DNA from: Streptomyces sp. R44
Lineage (GTDB): Bacteria; Actinomycetota; Actinomycetes; Streptomycetales; Streptomycetaceae
Assembly (NCBI RefSeq): GCF_041053105.1
Contig: NZ_CP163444.1
Location: forward strand, 8,712,501-8,776,500
Direction of reading: 5' to 3'
Length of the DNA stretch: 64,000 nt
Part shown: positions 43,191 through 52,360 of the stretch, in pieces
Numbering within the stretch: position 1 is the stretch's first letter
Layout: each line of letters opens with the position of its first letter
The notes under the pieces: generated by a model
What the model was told of the DNA's origin: nothing
The model's database searches: none
The model's input: the letters and a program-made list of their open reading frames with translations, nothing else
Position numbers and translations under genes: made by a program

Positions 43191-43652
43191 TCAACTCCAA
43201 GACCACGAGCGTCTCCTTCTTCGGCGCGCCGTATTTCTTGCGCGGCGGTTCTCGGCGAGACGCTCAGCAGATGGCGAGTCGGATCGTCGTCTCGCCGGTC
43301 CCGCAGTCGGAGTCCAGGACCCGTACGGCTGCCTGGGGGAGGGCGGGATGCCGGTCTGCTCGGCGAGCTCGCGCAGCGCGGCCGCGAGCAGCGTCTCGTC
43401 CCCCGTTTCGACGTGGCCACCCGGACTGAGGAGCAGCCCGGAGGCCTTGTGCTCGATGTGCAGGACGCGTCCGTCGGCGTCGATGACGACGCCGCTGCAG
43501 GTGATGTGCCCGGGAAGCGAGGCGCGGCTCGTCGGGTCCTCTTCCCCGGCCAGTGCCGTGAGGAGGCCGGAGAGCGTGTCGCGCTCGCCGGGGTGCCGGG
43601 CGAGGTACTCCCCGACGGTGGAGTACAGGTGGTCACGGGACGGGCGGCGCAT
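43191..43652 (-). CDS. Nudix-like protein with a decayed C-terminus
   Basis: 153 residues, ATG 43652. GGHVETGDETLLAAALREL then AEQTGI is a Nudix box in which the second Glu of EE is Gln. Upstream, SGVVIDADGRVLHIEHKASG and LLLSPGG are normal. After TGIPP the sequence becomes PRQPYGSWTPTAGPARRRSD and ends in Arg-rich residues. Another frame has AVRVLDSDCGTGETTIRLAI, so a frameshift followed by decay is likely. It may be a pseudogene. Confidence 0.6.
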   Translation of the reverse strand: MRRPSRDHLYSTVGEYLARHPGERDTLSGLLTALAGEEDPTSRASLPGHITCSGVVIDADGRVLHIEHKASGLLLSPGGHVETGDETLLAAALRELAEQTGIPPSPRQPYGSWTPTAGPARRRSDSPSAERLAENRRARNTARRRRRRSWSWS

Positions 43653-43844
43653 GTCAGTACCTCGCAGAGGTCGAGATGACCGCCAGAAGCGGGGGAGTGG
43701 GGCAGGAAGCGCGGCAGGGCACGTGCACGTAGGAACCTCACAGTGGTGGTCATGGGACGGGGCGACAAGGCCGTCGAGGCATCGGCCGTGCGTCGGCTTC
43801 GGCTGTCCTGGAGACTGGCTGGTACGGCCCGGTGGAGACGACGG

Positions 43845-44891
43845 CTAACGGAGGTGTTCCCTCAGTACCTCCTCCGCCTCGTCAAGCCGTTCACGGAGAA
43901 CGACCGCGGCCTCCACGCGGTTTCGGGCGTACGACTCCAGCGACTCGGTGACGGGTCCGAGGCCGTCCACGACCGCGTTGAGCGGATAGACGGTGCAGCC
44001 CAGGTACGCGACCGTCAGTCGTACCACGCTCACCAACTCCTCCACCGGTACTGTCGGATGGCGTCGGCGGTAGACGGCGGCGAGCCGGCCCAGCCCCTCC
44101 GGCCAGTCCGGATGCGCGAGGACGGTACGAGGGTCGAGTGCCAGCCGTCCGAGCTCCCACATGATGCTGCGCCGACCCGGCGCGGCGAAGTCGATGACCG
44201 CCGCGACGTCGTCCCCGCGCAGCAGCACGTTCGGGCCCGACAGGTCCCCGTGCACCAGCTGCGAGATCGTCCGCTCCGGAGCACCCTCCAGCAGCCGCTC
44301 CACCGTCGGCAGCCCGGCCAGTCGTTCGCGTGCGGTCTCCAGCGCCCACCGCTCGAAGTCCGTACGAGGAGGGTCCGTCTCGTACCGGTGAACGAGCCTT
44401 TCGAGCCGGGTCCGGCTGCGTACGGGATCGACCGCCCTGTCGCGTGCATCGAGCCGGGGTGGCCCGAACCGGTGGCGGGCCAGGCCACGGTGCAAGCGGC
44501 CGATCGCCTCACCGACGGCCTCCCACCGGGGTCCGTGGAGCCGGCCGTCGGCGGTGACCGTGCCGTGCAGGTATCGGCTGACCGACATGGTCACCGTCCC
44601 GACCGAGGCGACCAGTTGCTTCTGGTCGACCGTGTAGCGGGCGCGGGCGACCGGAACACGGCACAGCCGGGCGTACTCGCTCAGCGCGGCGGCACTCTCG
44701 GCCGCCGCTCGGCCTGTGCCGGCCGGGTAGGTCTTGACGAACCAGGCGGTGCCGTCCTCCGTGGTGGCCACGTAGTTACGGGTCGCGGTCCCGGACGGCC
44801 CGGGAGTCACCGACGCCGGAACGATGCCGAACTCGGAGGCGAGCATCAGCGTCACGAGCGAGATCCGGTCTCGGGGGGTCGCGGTGGTCAC
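43845..44891 (-). CDS. Aminoglycoside phosphotransferase-fold kinase
   Basis: 348 residues, ATG 44891. GTAWFVKTYPAGTGRAAAES carries the ATP-binding Lys. The catalytic loop is SQLVHGDLSGPNVLL with Asp and Asn, and the metal Asp is in AAVIDFAAPG. This is the APH/choline-kinase fold. Substrate is unknown; members phosphorylate aminoglycosides, macrolides, homoserine or thiamine-type metabolites. The gene is followed by short intergenic DNA and has no partner. The N-terminal SLVTLMLASEFG helix is usual. Confidence 0.9.
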   Translation of the reverse strand: MTTATPRDRISLVTLMLASEFGIVPASVTPGPSGTATRNYVATTEDGTAWFVKTYPAGTGRAAAESAAALSEYARLCRVPVARARYTVDQKQLVASVGTVTMSVSRYLHGTVTADGRLHGPRWEAVGEAIGRLHRGLARHRFGPPRLDARDRAVDPVRSRTRLERLVHRYETDPPRTDFERWALETARERLAGLPTVERLLEGAPERTISQLVHGDLSGPNVLLRGDDVAAVIDFAAPGRRSIMWELGRLALDPRTVLAHPDWPEGLGRLAAVYRRRHPTVPVEELVSVVRLTVAYLGCTVYPLNAVVDGLGPVTESLESYARNRVEAAVVLRERLDEAEEVLREHLR

Positions 44892-45466
44892 GACGGGGCT
44901 CCTTCACGTGCGGGTCTCGCGCCGGGACGCGAAGCGGACAGGAATGGGCCGCGGCCATCGGCAGCGGTGAGGGACGGGAGCGCGAGTGCTTCGTGGTTCT
45001 GTCCGTACGGAATGGCGGGGCGGAATTGACTCAGCGGTCCCGGGACAGCTCCAGCAGCTCGGCGAAGGTTCCGCCGCCGGCCCTCGGATTTGTCCTGGGG
45101 ACTGTAGCGGCGTACGGCTGTGCGACCCGTCCGGGTACCCGCCCATCGGCTTGATTTCGCACCGATGGCTGTTTCTGGAGCTCCTGGGAGCGTCGACGGG
45201 AGATCTTCTGTCGAACTGCATCAGTTTTGAGTCGATCTCCGGCCGGTGCGGCACTCCGCAGCCCGGTCTGGGGGTTCCAAAAGGGAGAGGCTCCGGACAC
45301 CCGCCTTCGCACCCTTCGTCTGCCTGAACGTCCGGCTCGACCCGGACCAGCGCGGGGCGGATGGTCGCCCGAACGACGCACGTGAGAACTCACCGCGGTG
45401 ACGCAGTCCGGACCGCCCCACCGCAGCACGTGATGCCCGAGCAGCCGGCACAGGGAGGACAGCGAA
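44892..45466. other. 575 bases without a confident gene
   Basis: Between the minus-strand kinase and the plus-strand ABC operon. A long minus frame (to 45031) ends with TFAELLELSRDR but its body lacks coding composition and overlaps the ATPase gene. This is probably the promoter and leader region of the ABC operon; GGGAGGAC at about 45449 is its ribosome site. Confidence 0.5.
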
Positions 45467-46182
45467 ATGGGTGCGGCACACAAGGTGGAGATGGGGCAAC
45501 CCGTCCTGGAGATCGAGGGGCTGACGCACTCTCTCGGTGCGCGGGCGCTGTTCACCGGCCTTTCCCTGACACTGCGGGCCGGCGAATCGGTCGCGGTGAC
45601 CGGCCCGAGCGGATCGGGCAAGAGCACCCTGCTGTCGTGCGTCCTGGGCCTGATCAGACCGACGGCGGGGTCGGTGAAGGTGACGGGCACCGACGTCGTC
45701 GGGCTGCGACCCAGACGCCTCGCCGCACTGCGCGCCCAAGCAATCGGCATGGTCTTCCAATTCGGCGAACACCTGCCGGAGTTGAGCCCGTTGGACAACA
45801 CGATGCTCGCGGCCCTCCTGGCCCGAACCAAACATCACGACGCGAGAGAGAGGGCCCAGAAGCTCCTCGACGGCCTCTCGACGGCCTCGGCGTACCGCCG
45901 GCGGAGACGAGCGATGAGCTGTCCGGCGGAGAGCGCCAGCGGGCCGCGGTGGCCCGTGCCCTGATCAATGAACCCGCTCTGCTGCTCGCCGACGAACCGA
46001 CCGGCGCGCTGGACACGGAAACGCGCGATCGAACGGCCCAGCTGCTCTTTGCGCTGCCTCGACGCCACGCGTGCGGGTTGCTCGTGGTCACCCATGATCC
46101 GGGCATCGCCGCACGAGCCGACCGCACACTGCGACTCGAGGCAGGCACGCTCAAGACGATCAGCTCCGGTGCGTCCGCGTGA
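45467..46182 (+). pseudogene. ABC transporter ATPase disrupted by an 11-bp duplication
   Basis: From ATG 45467: Walker A GPSGSGKST, Q-loop region MVFQFGEHLPEL, then QKLLDGL. There the frame shifts. The other half resumes in the next frame with GVPPAETSDELSGGERQRAA (signature), ALLLADEPTGALD (Walker B) and VVTHDP to the stop at 46182, overlapping the permease start by GTGA. The DNA CTCGACGGCCT occurs twice in tandem (45866-45887). Removing one copy gives LLDGLGVPPAETSDEL, a normal LolD/MacB-type ATPase of about 234 residues. It is a real lesion, a phase-variable site or an assembly error. Confidence 0.85.
45866..45887 (+). repeat. 11-bp perfect tandem duplication
   Basis: CTCGACGGCCT at 45866-45876 is repeated at 45877-45887, inside the ATPase gene. 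Eleven is not a multiple of three, so it causes the frameshift. Confidence 0.95.
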
Positions 46183-48440
46183 CGACCATGCCCCCGAGCG
46201 GGGACACCCTGAAGCTCGCGCGTCGGCTCCTCACCGTCGGACGCGTGGCGGGTCGGCGCGCCGAGGCAGGAGGCGTACGCTACGCCGCTCTGCTCCTCGC
46301 GACCCTGGTCCTCGCGCTCAGCCTGGGCAGCCTCGTCGCCGTCCATGCCGTGTACGCGGGCAAGGAGGAGCGCCGAACGGCCAGGACTCCCGTGGCTCCC
46401 GAGGACGCCCAGGCCCGTGCCACCGACGCGACGACATGGCTCGTGGGATCCGACTCGCTCGACGGCGAACGCCGGTTCAGCGTGGTGTACCTGGCTCCCT
46501 ACAAGGGGGACGCTCCGCTGCCGCCCGGGCTGGACGACTGGCCGGAGCCAGGCCGGGTCGTCCTGTCGCCGGCGTTGAGGAGGGCGGGCGCCGCCGAGGA
46601 CATCGATCACCGCTACGGCCGATTGGCCGGCACGATCGGTGAGGAAGGGCTGGACGAGCCGTCCGAATGGCTCGTCTATGTCCGTCCGCGCGACGGCCTG
46701 AGTCCTGAGCGGCCCCACGCTGTCATCACCGGATTCGGCCCGACGGCCGGACAGGTGTCTGCTTCTCTGGAGCCGGGCTCGGGCCGGATGGACGAGAAGC
46801 CCGAATGGATGTTCCAGGCCGCGGTCATCGGCATGCTCGTCCTGCCGGCCGTCGCGCTGCTGGTCGTGGCGGCGCGTACCGGTGCACACGCCCGAGATCG
46901 TAGGACTGCGCTCGTTGCCGCACTCGGCGGACGCCGGCCGGATCGTGCCCTGATCGCCACCGGCGAGGCCGTGTCTCCGGCCGCCCTCGGCGCGGTCGTC
47001 GCAGCCGCAGCGGTTGCCACAGCCGTACTGGGCGACATCCGCATCCCGTACACCGATTACCTCCTTTCGTCCTCCCACCTCCGCCCCTACGGCTGGGCTG
47101 CCGCACTGGCGCCCCTTGCGGCCTTCCTGATCATCCTGGCGACCGTGGTCCTCATGGACTTCGCGCCCCGCCGGGACGCGTCCGGCACCCGGCCACGCAG
47201 CACGTCCCGCAACACCTGGATGTTCCGCCTGGCCGTGCTGTGCCCCGTCGCGATCATCCTGGCGGTGCGCGGTCCCGACCTCTTCGCCGCGGATACCGCC
47301 CTGCGCACGCTCACCAGCTGGGCAGGCATCGCCGTCACGATCCTGACCCTTCCGGCGGCCATCGCGACGGTCACCGGCAAGGCCGGAAAGCTGCTCACCC
47401 GCCTCGGACGATCGCACGGCCTGCCCGGAACGCTCGTAGCGGGCCGGCGTACGAGCACACATCCCGGCGGAACGGCCCGACTCGTCACCGGTGTCTCGAT
47501 CGCACTCATCGTGCTCATGCAGGCCATCGCGTGGCAGGGGCTGTTCGGGGCACAGACCGTCGAGGCACGACACACCCTCGACCACATCGGCCGCAGCCTC
47601 GTCACCGTGGGCGCACGTGGCGACGTGTCGGCGTCAGCCATGGCCGACTTCCTTGCCGGAGCGCCGGCGACCGAGGCCGTCCTGCTGACCCCTCCGGACG
47701 GGAACAAGGAGAAGTCCGGGACTCTGTACGGCAGTTGCGCCGCCTTGACCGCCCTCCATGTGCCCTGCCCCGCAGGGGAGACACGCATCGACAAGTTCCC
47801 GGCGGACCCGAGGCTTCGCGAGCTGATCCGCTGGAGCCCCCACAAGGATCCGAAGCTACTGATCCGCCGCACCGATGACCGGACACTGGCGGAACTCGCC
47901 GCGCCCACCGGCACGGGCGCGACCCTCGCCGTTCTGCGCCCGGACGGGAAACCGCTGTCCGTGCCCGCACTCAAACGGCTGTCTCACCAGGTGTTCCCGC
48001 GCGGCGCAGCCGTCAGGACGCCGGGCGAGAGCGAGCTCACGGCAGGCGTCCCCAACCGTGACCAGGGGCGCTGGAGCGCACTGTTCGGCATGGTCGGCAT
48101 CGCGGTACTCGCCACGACCGCCGGCCTCGGCGCCATGGCGGAGTTCCTGCGCCAGGGCCGCGCACTCGCACCACTGTCCGCACTCACCGGCCGTCTACGC
48201 GTCTTCCGTACCAGCGCGGCGTGGTCGGTTCTCGCCCCGCTGGCGCTCGCCGGAACCGCAGGCACCGCAGTCGCGGCCGCACTGGCAGCGCCGGTGTCCG
48301 CCGGCGGTGAGTCCTCCCTCACCGGCGGGCTGCTGGTGTGGACTGCCGGCGTCGTACTCGCAGTCAGCGTGCTCCTGTGGGTCTGGGCGTCCCGCGTCGC
48401 CATCCGGCAGGCACAGACCTGGCGGCCCAGCGGAGAGTGA
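46179..48440 (+). CDS. FtsX-like ABC permease
   Basis: 753 residues; GTG 46179 overlaps the ATPase stop. The first helix is at about residues 32-55 (AALLLATLVLALSLGSLVAV), followed by a large extracytoplasmic domain, then three clustered helices near 215-320 and further helices to about 420 with LVTGVSIALIVLMQAIAW. After another soluble part, three helices end the protein (about 630-745, LFGMVGIAVLATTAGLGAMA). The double FtsX layout fits the MacB/YknZ-type lipoprotein, peptide or drug exporters. It depends on the frameshifted ATPase upstream, so may be non-functional. Confidence 0.85.
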   Translation: MTTMPPSGDTLKLARRLLTVGRVAGRRAEAGGVRYAALLLATLVLALSLGSLVAVHAVYAGKEERRTARTPVAPEDAQARATDATTWLVGSDSLDGERRFSVVYLAPYKGDAPLPPGLDDWPEPGRVVLSPALRRAGAAEDIDHRYGRLAGTIGEEGLDEPSEWLVYVRPRDGLSPERPHAVITGFGPTAGQVSASLEPGSGRMDEKPEWMFQAAVIGMLVLPAVALLVVAARTGAHARDRRTALVAALGGRRPDRALIATGEAVSPAALGAVVAAAAVATAVLGDIRIPYTDYLLSSSHLRPYGWAAALAPLAAFLIILATVVLMDFAPRRDASGTRPRSTSRNTWMFRLAVLCPVAIILAVRGPDLFAADTALRTLTSWAGIAVTILTLPAAIATVTGKAGKLLTRLGRSHGLPGTLVAGRRTSTHPGGTARLVTGVSIALIVLMQAIAWQGLFGAQTVEARHTLDHIGRSLVTVGARGDVSASAMADFLAGAPATEAVLLTPPDGNKEKSGTLYGSCAALTALHVPCPAGETRIDKFPADPRLRELIRWSPHKDPKLLIRRTDDRTLAELAAPTGTGATLAVLRPDGKPLSVPALKRLSHQVFPRGAAVRTPGESELTAGVPNRDQGRWSALFGMVGIAVLATTAGLGAMAEFLRQGRALAPLSALTGRLRVFRTSAAWSVLAPLALAGTAGTAVAAALAAPVSAGGESSLTGGLLVWTAGVVLAVSVLLWVWASRVAIRQAQTWRPSGE

Positions 48441-48595
48441 CCCCTGCTTCGACGGGGTGGCCGGCAGTGGAGGCACCACAACCGGCACACCCCGCGGCTC
48501 CCACCGAACCCACGGACGCGCCCAGTTGAGGAACGGGGCCCCCGCGGGTCCCCGCTGGACTGCCGATTCAGGGCACCGAGCGAAACCCCTTGCCA

Positions 48596-48619
48596 AATGG
48601 TCAAGAAGTGTTGACCATT
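48596..48619. promoter_or_regulatory. Perfect 9-bp inverted repeat, likely operator
   Basis: AATGGTCAA and TTGACCATT with a six-base spacer lie 7 bases upstream of the winged-helix start. The placement over the start region is typical for autorepression by ArsR-type regulators (family knowledge). Confidence 0.7.
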
Positions 48620-48625
48620 AGAGCC

Positions 48626-49165
48626 ATGCCTAGCGATGATGTTCCCGAGACGTTCCACGTCACCACTGACGAGCAGTTGCGCGCCGTTTCCAATCTCACG
48701 CGCCACCGGATCATGGCCATGCTCCGCTTCGAGCCCGCGACGATCACGCAGATCGCCGAGCGAGTGGGCCTCGCGAAGGGGAGTTCCAGCTACCACGTAC
48801 GGCTCCTTGAGCGGGCGGGCCTCGTCAAGGTGGTACGAACGCGGAAGGTCCGCGGGGTCACCGAGCGGTACTACGCCATGGCCGCCCGGTCGATCGTCCT
48901 GCCGGATCCGGGCGAGGGAGGCCCGGATGTGCTGATGCGGCACGCGGTGGCGGACCTGGAGGCATCGCCGGCGGACGGAGAGCGGCACGTGGGGATGGCG
49001 CATCTGCGGCTCACCGACGAGCAGTTCGCGGAGCTGGGGGCGCGGCTGCAGGCATTGGCGCAGGAGTACCGGAAGCTGTCCGATCCGTCGCTGCCGGACG
49101 CGTCGTTCGTCTTCGCACTGTTCCATCCGGCACCGCGTCAGCAGGCGGAAGGAGAGGCCAAGTGA
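48626..49165 (+). CDS. ArsR-like winged-helix regulator
   Basis: 179 residues, ATG 48626. TTDEQLRAVSNLTRHRIMAM, EPATITQIAERVGLAKGSSS, YHVRLLERAGLVKVVRTRKV, RGVTERYYAMAARS is a complete ArsR-type DNA-binding domain with wing. The C-terminal half (MAHLRLTDEQFAELGARLQA) is helical, probably for dimerisation. No metal-binding Cys pair is visible. The stop overlaps the MFS start as GTGA. An inverted repeat covers its start. It probably represses its own efflux operon until a drug or metabolite binds (inference). Confidence 0.88.
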   Translation: MPSDDVPETFHVTTDEQLRAVSNLTRHRIMAMLRFEPATITQIAERVGLAKGSSSYHVRLLERAGLVKVVRTRKVRGVTERYYAMAARSIVLPDPGEGGPDVLMRHAVADLEASPADGERHVGMAHLRLTDEQFAELGARLQALAQEYRKLSDPSLPDASFVFALFHPAPRQQAEGEAK

Positions 49166-50445
49166 CCTCCGACATACGGAAGATGCCGAGCGGATTCGGA
49201 CGGCTGTGGACCGCACAGACGGTGTCCTCGCTCGGCGACGGGGTGACGCACGGCGCGCTGCCGCTGCTCGCCTTGACATTGACGCGGGATCCGATGGCGC
49301 TCGCCGTCGTCGCGGCCGCCGGAACGCTGCCGTGGCTCCTCTTCGGCGTGCTCGGCGGTGCGCTGGTGGACCGCTGGGACCGTCGGCGCACGATGTGGGT
49401 CGCGGACGCGGCGCGTGCGGTGCTGCTCGCGATACCGGCCGCAGCGGCCGCCCTCGACGCCTTGACCATTCCCCTGCTCGCGGCCGTCGCCTTCTTCCTC
49501 GGCCTCGGTGGACTCTTCTTCGACACGGCCGCAACGGCCTATCTGCCGGATCTGCTCGGCCGCGACCCCGCGCTCCTGGAGCGCGCCAACTCCCGCCTGC
49601 GCGGCACCCAGACCGCCGCGTCCGGCTTCGCGGGACCCCCCGCGGGCAGTGCCCTGCTCACGCTCGGAAGGGCGGTTCCGCTACTCGCCGACGCGCTGTC
49701 GTTCGCGTTCTCCGCGCTGCTCGTACGGTCGCTGCCTGCCGCACCACGGCCCGTACCGCAGGCCCGTGAGTCGCTGCTGCGGCAGGCGCGGGCCGGCGCC
49801 TCGTACGTCTTCGGGGATCGACTGTTGCTCGGGCTCGCGCTGCGTCCGGCCGTCGGGAACATCGCCTTCCTCGCCGTGGAGACCGTACTCGCCCTCTTCG
49901 CCCACGACCGTCTCGACATCGACACCTTCGGCTTCGGCCTGCTCCTCACGGCAGAGGCCGCCGGCGGTCTGCTCGGCGCGGGCATCGCCTCCTTCCTCGG
50001 CCGACGACTCGGCACCGGCACCGCGCTCACCTGCACGGCCGCAGTCGAGGGGCTCGCCATCCTCGGCCTGGCCGCCGCCCCGAACCCGTACGTCGCCGGC
50101 CTCGCGCTCGCCGTCTGCGGAGCGGGCATGGGCGCCACGATGGTGATCGCGCCCTCCCTCCGACAGGCGATCGTCCCCTCCCACCTGATGGGCCGGGTCG
50201 CCTCCACCTCCCGCATGCTCGCCATGTGCGCAGCCCCCTTCGGCGCCTTCCTCGGCGGCTGGCTGGCCACCACCTACGACGTACGCACCCCGCTCTACAC
50301 CGCCGCCGGCCTCCTCCTGGCCATGACCGCCGTCACGGCGACCATGACCAGCAACCGCCGGGTCGAGGCGGCGCTGCGTGCCGCCCGGGCCGACGACACG
50401 GATCACCCGGAATCCGAGGACCGCGTACCGGAGCGCGCCCGTTAG
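49162..50445 (+). CDS. MFS efflux transporter
   Basis: 427 residues from GTG 49162, coupled to the regulator. About twelve hydrophobic segments. Motif A between helices 2 and 3 is GGALVDRWDRRRTMWVADA. FLGLGGLFFDTAATAYLPDL, ERANSRLRGTQTAASGFAGP is the pattern of the MFS_3/TetV-like group of actinobacterial exporters (family knowledge). The C-terminal tail is acidic and cytoplasmic. It likely exports a macrolide- or tetracycline-like compound. A weak hairpin follows. Confidence 0.9.
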   Translation: MTSDIRKMPSGFGRLWTAQTVSSLGDGVTHGALPLLALTLTRDPMALAVVAAAGTLPWLLFGVLGGALVDRWDRRRTMWVADAARAVLLAIPAAAAALDALTIPLLAAVAFFLGLGGLFFDTAATAYLPDLLGRDPALLERANSRLRGTQTAASGFAGPPAGSALLTLGRAVPLLADALSFAFSALLVRSLPAAPRPVPQARESLLRQARAGASYVFGDRLLLGLALRPAVGNIAFLAVETVLALFAHDRLDIDTFGFGLLLTAEAAGGLLGAGIASFLGRRLGTGTALTCTAAVEGLAILGLAAAPNPYVAGLALAVCGAGMGATMVIAPSLRQAIVPSHLMGRVASTSRMLAMCAAPFGAFLGGWLATTYDVRTPLYTAAGLLLAMTAVTATMTSNRRVEAALRAARADDTDHPESEDRVPERAR

Positions 50446-50452
50446 GGCTTCG

Positions 50453-50486
50453 CCGGGTCGTCGAGCCAGGGTGAGACCCGACCCGG
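50453..50486 (+). terminator. Weak hairpin after the efflux operon
   Basis: CCGGGTCG (50453-50460) and CGACCCGG (50479-50486) form an 8-bp stem with an 18-base loop, seven bases past the MFS stop. Confidence 0.45.
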
Positions 50487-50680
50487 TCAGCTCGCCGGCC
50501 CTCCGAGGACGGCTCTCCCGGTGCCGGGTACGGCCCCTCGCGTTGATGCGCAGTCAGACAGGTCTGCGCCTGCATGGTGGTGTCACGACACGGTGGCGGA
50601 AGGCCGGTGCCTCGGGCTCGTGGGAGGTCGGGCGCGGGTGAACTATCTTGGGCGGCAGCGAGACGAGAAGGAGAGATCCC

Positions 50681-51613
50681 GTGGCATCCGGGCAGCAGGC
50701 GCGCGCACAGGCGGCCGCGATCACGCCGGGCAGGCGCTCGTCCGAGGCGGAGGCGGACGCGGCCTCTCCGGCGGAGCGGGTGCGGGCGCTCTTCGGCGGG
50801 CACCGGCTGTCTCCCGCGCAGCGGCGTATCGCGCAGTTCCTGACCGATCACCTCACCGAGGCGGCGTTCCTGTCCATCACCGAGCTCGCGGAGCGGGTGG
50901 GGGTCAGCCAGCCGTCCGTGACCCGGTTCGCCTCGTCGCTGGGATTCAGCGGCTACCCCGGGCTCCGGGAGGCGCTGCAGCCCATCGCGCTCAGCGCGGT
51001 CGCCGGTGCGCCCGGCGAGGGGGAGGAGCGGCACCGCAACGAGCTGCAGTCGGCGATCGACGCCGAGATCGAGAACCTGACGTCCCTGCGGCGCTCCCTG
51101 GCCGACCCCGACCGGATCGTCGGCATCGGCCGCGAGCTGGCCCGCTCCGTCCCCCTGACGGTCGTCGGCCTGCGGATCTCGGTCTCCCTCGCCGAGTACT
51201 TCGCGTACGCGGCGCGCCGCATCCACCCCGATGTCCGGGTGGTGACGCGGGGTGGCAGCGTCGCGTTCGACGGACTGCTCCAGGCGCGCGAGGCGGGCGG
51301 CACGTGGGTGCTGGCCTTCGCGATGCCGCGCCACGCCAAGGAGACCCTCGCCGTCGTCCGTGCCGCCCGCGGGGTCGGACTGCGCGTCGCGCTGATCACG
51401 GACCTCGCGCTCGGACCGCTGGCCGACGAGGCTGATGAGGTGTTCAGCGCGGGCACGGGCTCGCGGCTCGTCTTCGACTCGTACGCGGCGCCGGGGGTGC
51501 TGTCCGCGGGCATCCTCCAGGCCATGGCGGACGCGGACCCGGAGCGTACGCAGACTCGGCTCGAGAAGTACGAGCACGCGGCGGAGCAGCACGACTTCTT
51601 CCTGGACGACTGA
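50681..51613 (+). CDS. MurR/RpiR family regulator
   Basis: 310 residues from GTG 50681, with GGAGAG five bases upstream; an earlier ATG at 50648 is open but has no such site. Residues 35-110 form the RpiR HTH (LSPAQRRIAQFLTDHL, FLSITELAERVGVSQPSVTR, FASSLGFSGYPGLREALQ). Residues 125-290 form a SIS domain (RIVGIGRELARSVPLTVVGL, MPRHAKETLAVVRAARGVGL, VALITD), which binds sugar phosphates or related ligands. No target gene is adjacent. The AT-rich palindrome downstream may be its site. Confidence 0.9.
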   Translation: MASGQQARAQAAAITPGRRSSEAEADAASPAERVRALFGGHRLSPAQRRIAQFLTDHLTEAAFLSITELAERVGVSQPSVTRFASSLGFSGYPGLREALQPIALSAVAGAPGEGEERHRNELQSAIDAEIENLTSLRRSLADPDRIVGIGRELARSVPLTVVGLRISVSLAEYFAYAARRIHPDVRVVTRGGSVAFDGLLQAREAGGTWVLAFAMPRHAKETLAVVRAARGVGLRVALITDLALGPLADEADEVFSAGTGSRLVFDSYAAPGVLSAGILQAMADADPERTQTRLEKYEHAAEQHDFFLDD

Positions 51614-51926
51614 GACTCAGACGGGCTGAAACCACCTGAAACCGACCGGGGTGGCTTGGCCGGGTTCAGGTCCGCGCATGATCATTTGGAATGAAAGTTT
51701 TCATGCCCTTGCCTACTTGACGGTATATATATTTACTAAAGGGGCCCCCACGGGCCCGAACGGAACATCGAAGGCCGCCCCCTCCTCCTCAGACGGCCCC
51801 GATGCTCCGGCGGCCCGCACCGCGTTATCGCGGATGCTCTGTGGCGGCTCCGGTCAACCCCTGGGTCGGAGCCGCCGCACAGAGCCGCACCCGGCCATCC
51901 CGTGGTGCCCCAAGGTGGTGCGGCCC
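51614..51926. other. 313 bases with an AT-rich island
   Basis: No gene is seen. 51680-51740 is strikingly AT-rich for this genome (for example GGTATATATATTTACTAAAG) and carries a perfect palindrome at 51691-51704. It has the look of a promoter region without a following gene. Confidence 0.6.
51691..51704. promoter_or_regulatory. Palindrome ATGAAAGTTTTCAT, candidate RpiR operator
   Basis: Six-base arms ATGAAA and TTTCAT flank a central GT. GAAA-N-TTTC sites are plausible for RpiR-type regulators (inference). It lies 78 bases past the RpiR stop, next to TATATATATTTACT, a possible -10 region. Confidence 0.4.
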
Positions 51927-52298
51927 TCATCGACCGCCGCTGAGGCTTCCGAAGACACGAGTGACCCACTGATCCATCCGGGTCGCGAAGTCTGACGCCG
52001 AGGTGATCCCCGGGGCCGGCAGGCACCCGGCGTCGTCAAGATCGGCGATGAAGTCCACATCGGCCCAGCCGCCACGGAACAGCACAACCGACAGCATGGT
52101 CTCCGCCGGACCGGACATGACCACGCCGACCGAGTCCGGATCAAGCACCCGAGCCCTGTCGGTCTCCAGTGGCTGAGGCCAGGGGGCCCTCGCGTCCCTC
52201 CATGTCGGCCGGCCCACTTCAAGGCCGGCCGACGTCCAGCCCGTGGTCCGCTCAGCCAGAACCGCAGCCACCTCGTCGAGATCAACAACTCTGTCCAC
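51927..52298 (-). CDS. Hypothetical protein, 123 residues
   Basis: GTG at 52298 (VDRVVDLDEVAAVLAERTTG). The protein is acidic: WPQPLETDRARVLDPDSVGV, SVVLFRGGWADVDFIADLDD, TRMDQWVTRVFGSLSGGR. Small, cytoplasmic and without recognised family. It has the look of an immunity- or SUKH-neighbour-like protein but evidence is too thin. The longer frame to 52424 has no start signal. It lies downstream of the SDR gene on the same strand, 62 bases apart, so may share its transcript. Confidence 0.65.
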   Translation of the reverse strand: MDRVVDLDEVAAVLAERTTGWTSAGLEVGRPTWRDARAPWPQPLETDRARVLDPDSVGVVMSGPAETMLSVVLFRGGWADVDFIADLDDAGCLPAPGITSASDFATRMDQWVTRVFGSLSGGR

Positions 52299-52360
52299 GG
52301 GGGGATCATCCCGCAGGGACGATCCCCGGCGGGACCCAGGAACCAGAAGCTCGTGGCTCG

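Noticed and set aside
45031..45831. 266-residue minus-strand frame
   Set aside because: Overlaps the ABC ATPase, where Walker A is on the plus strand; no domain on the minus strand.
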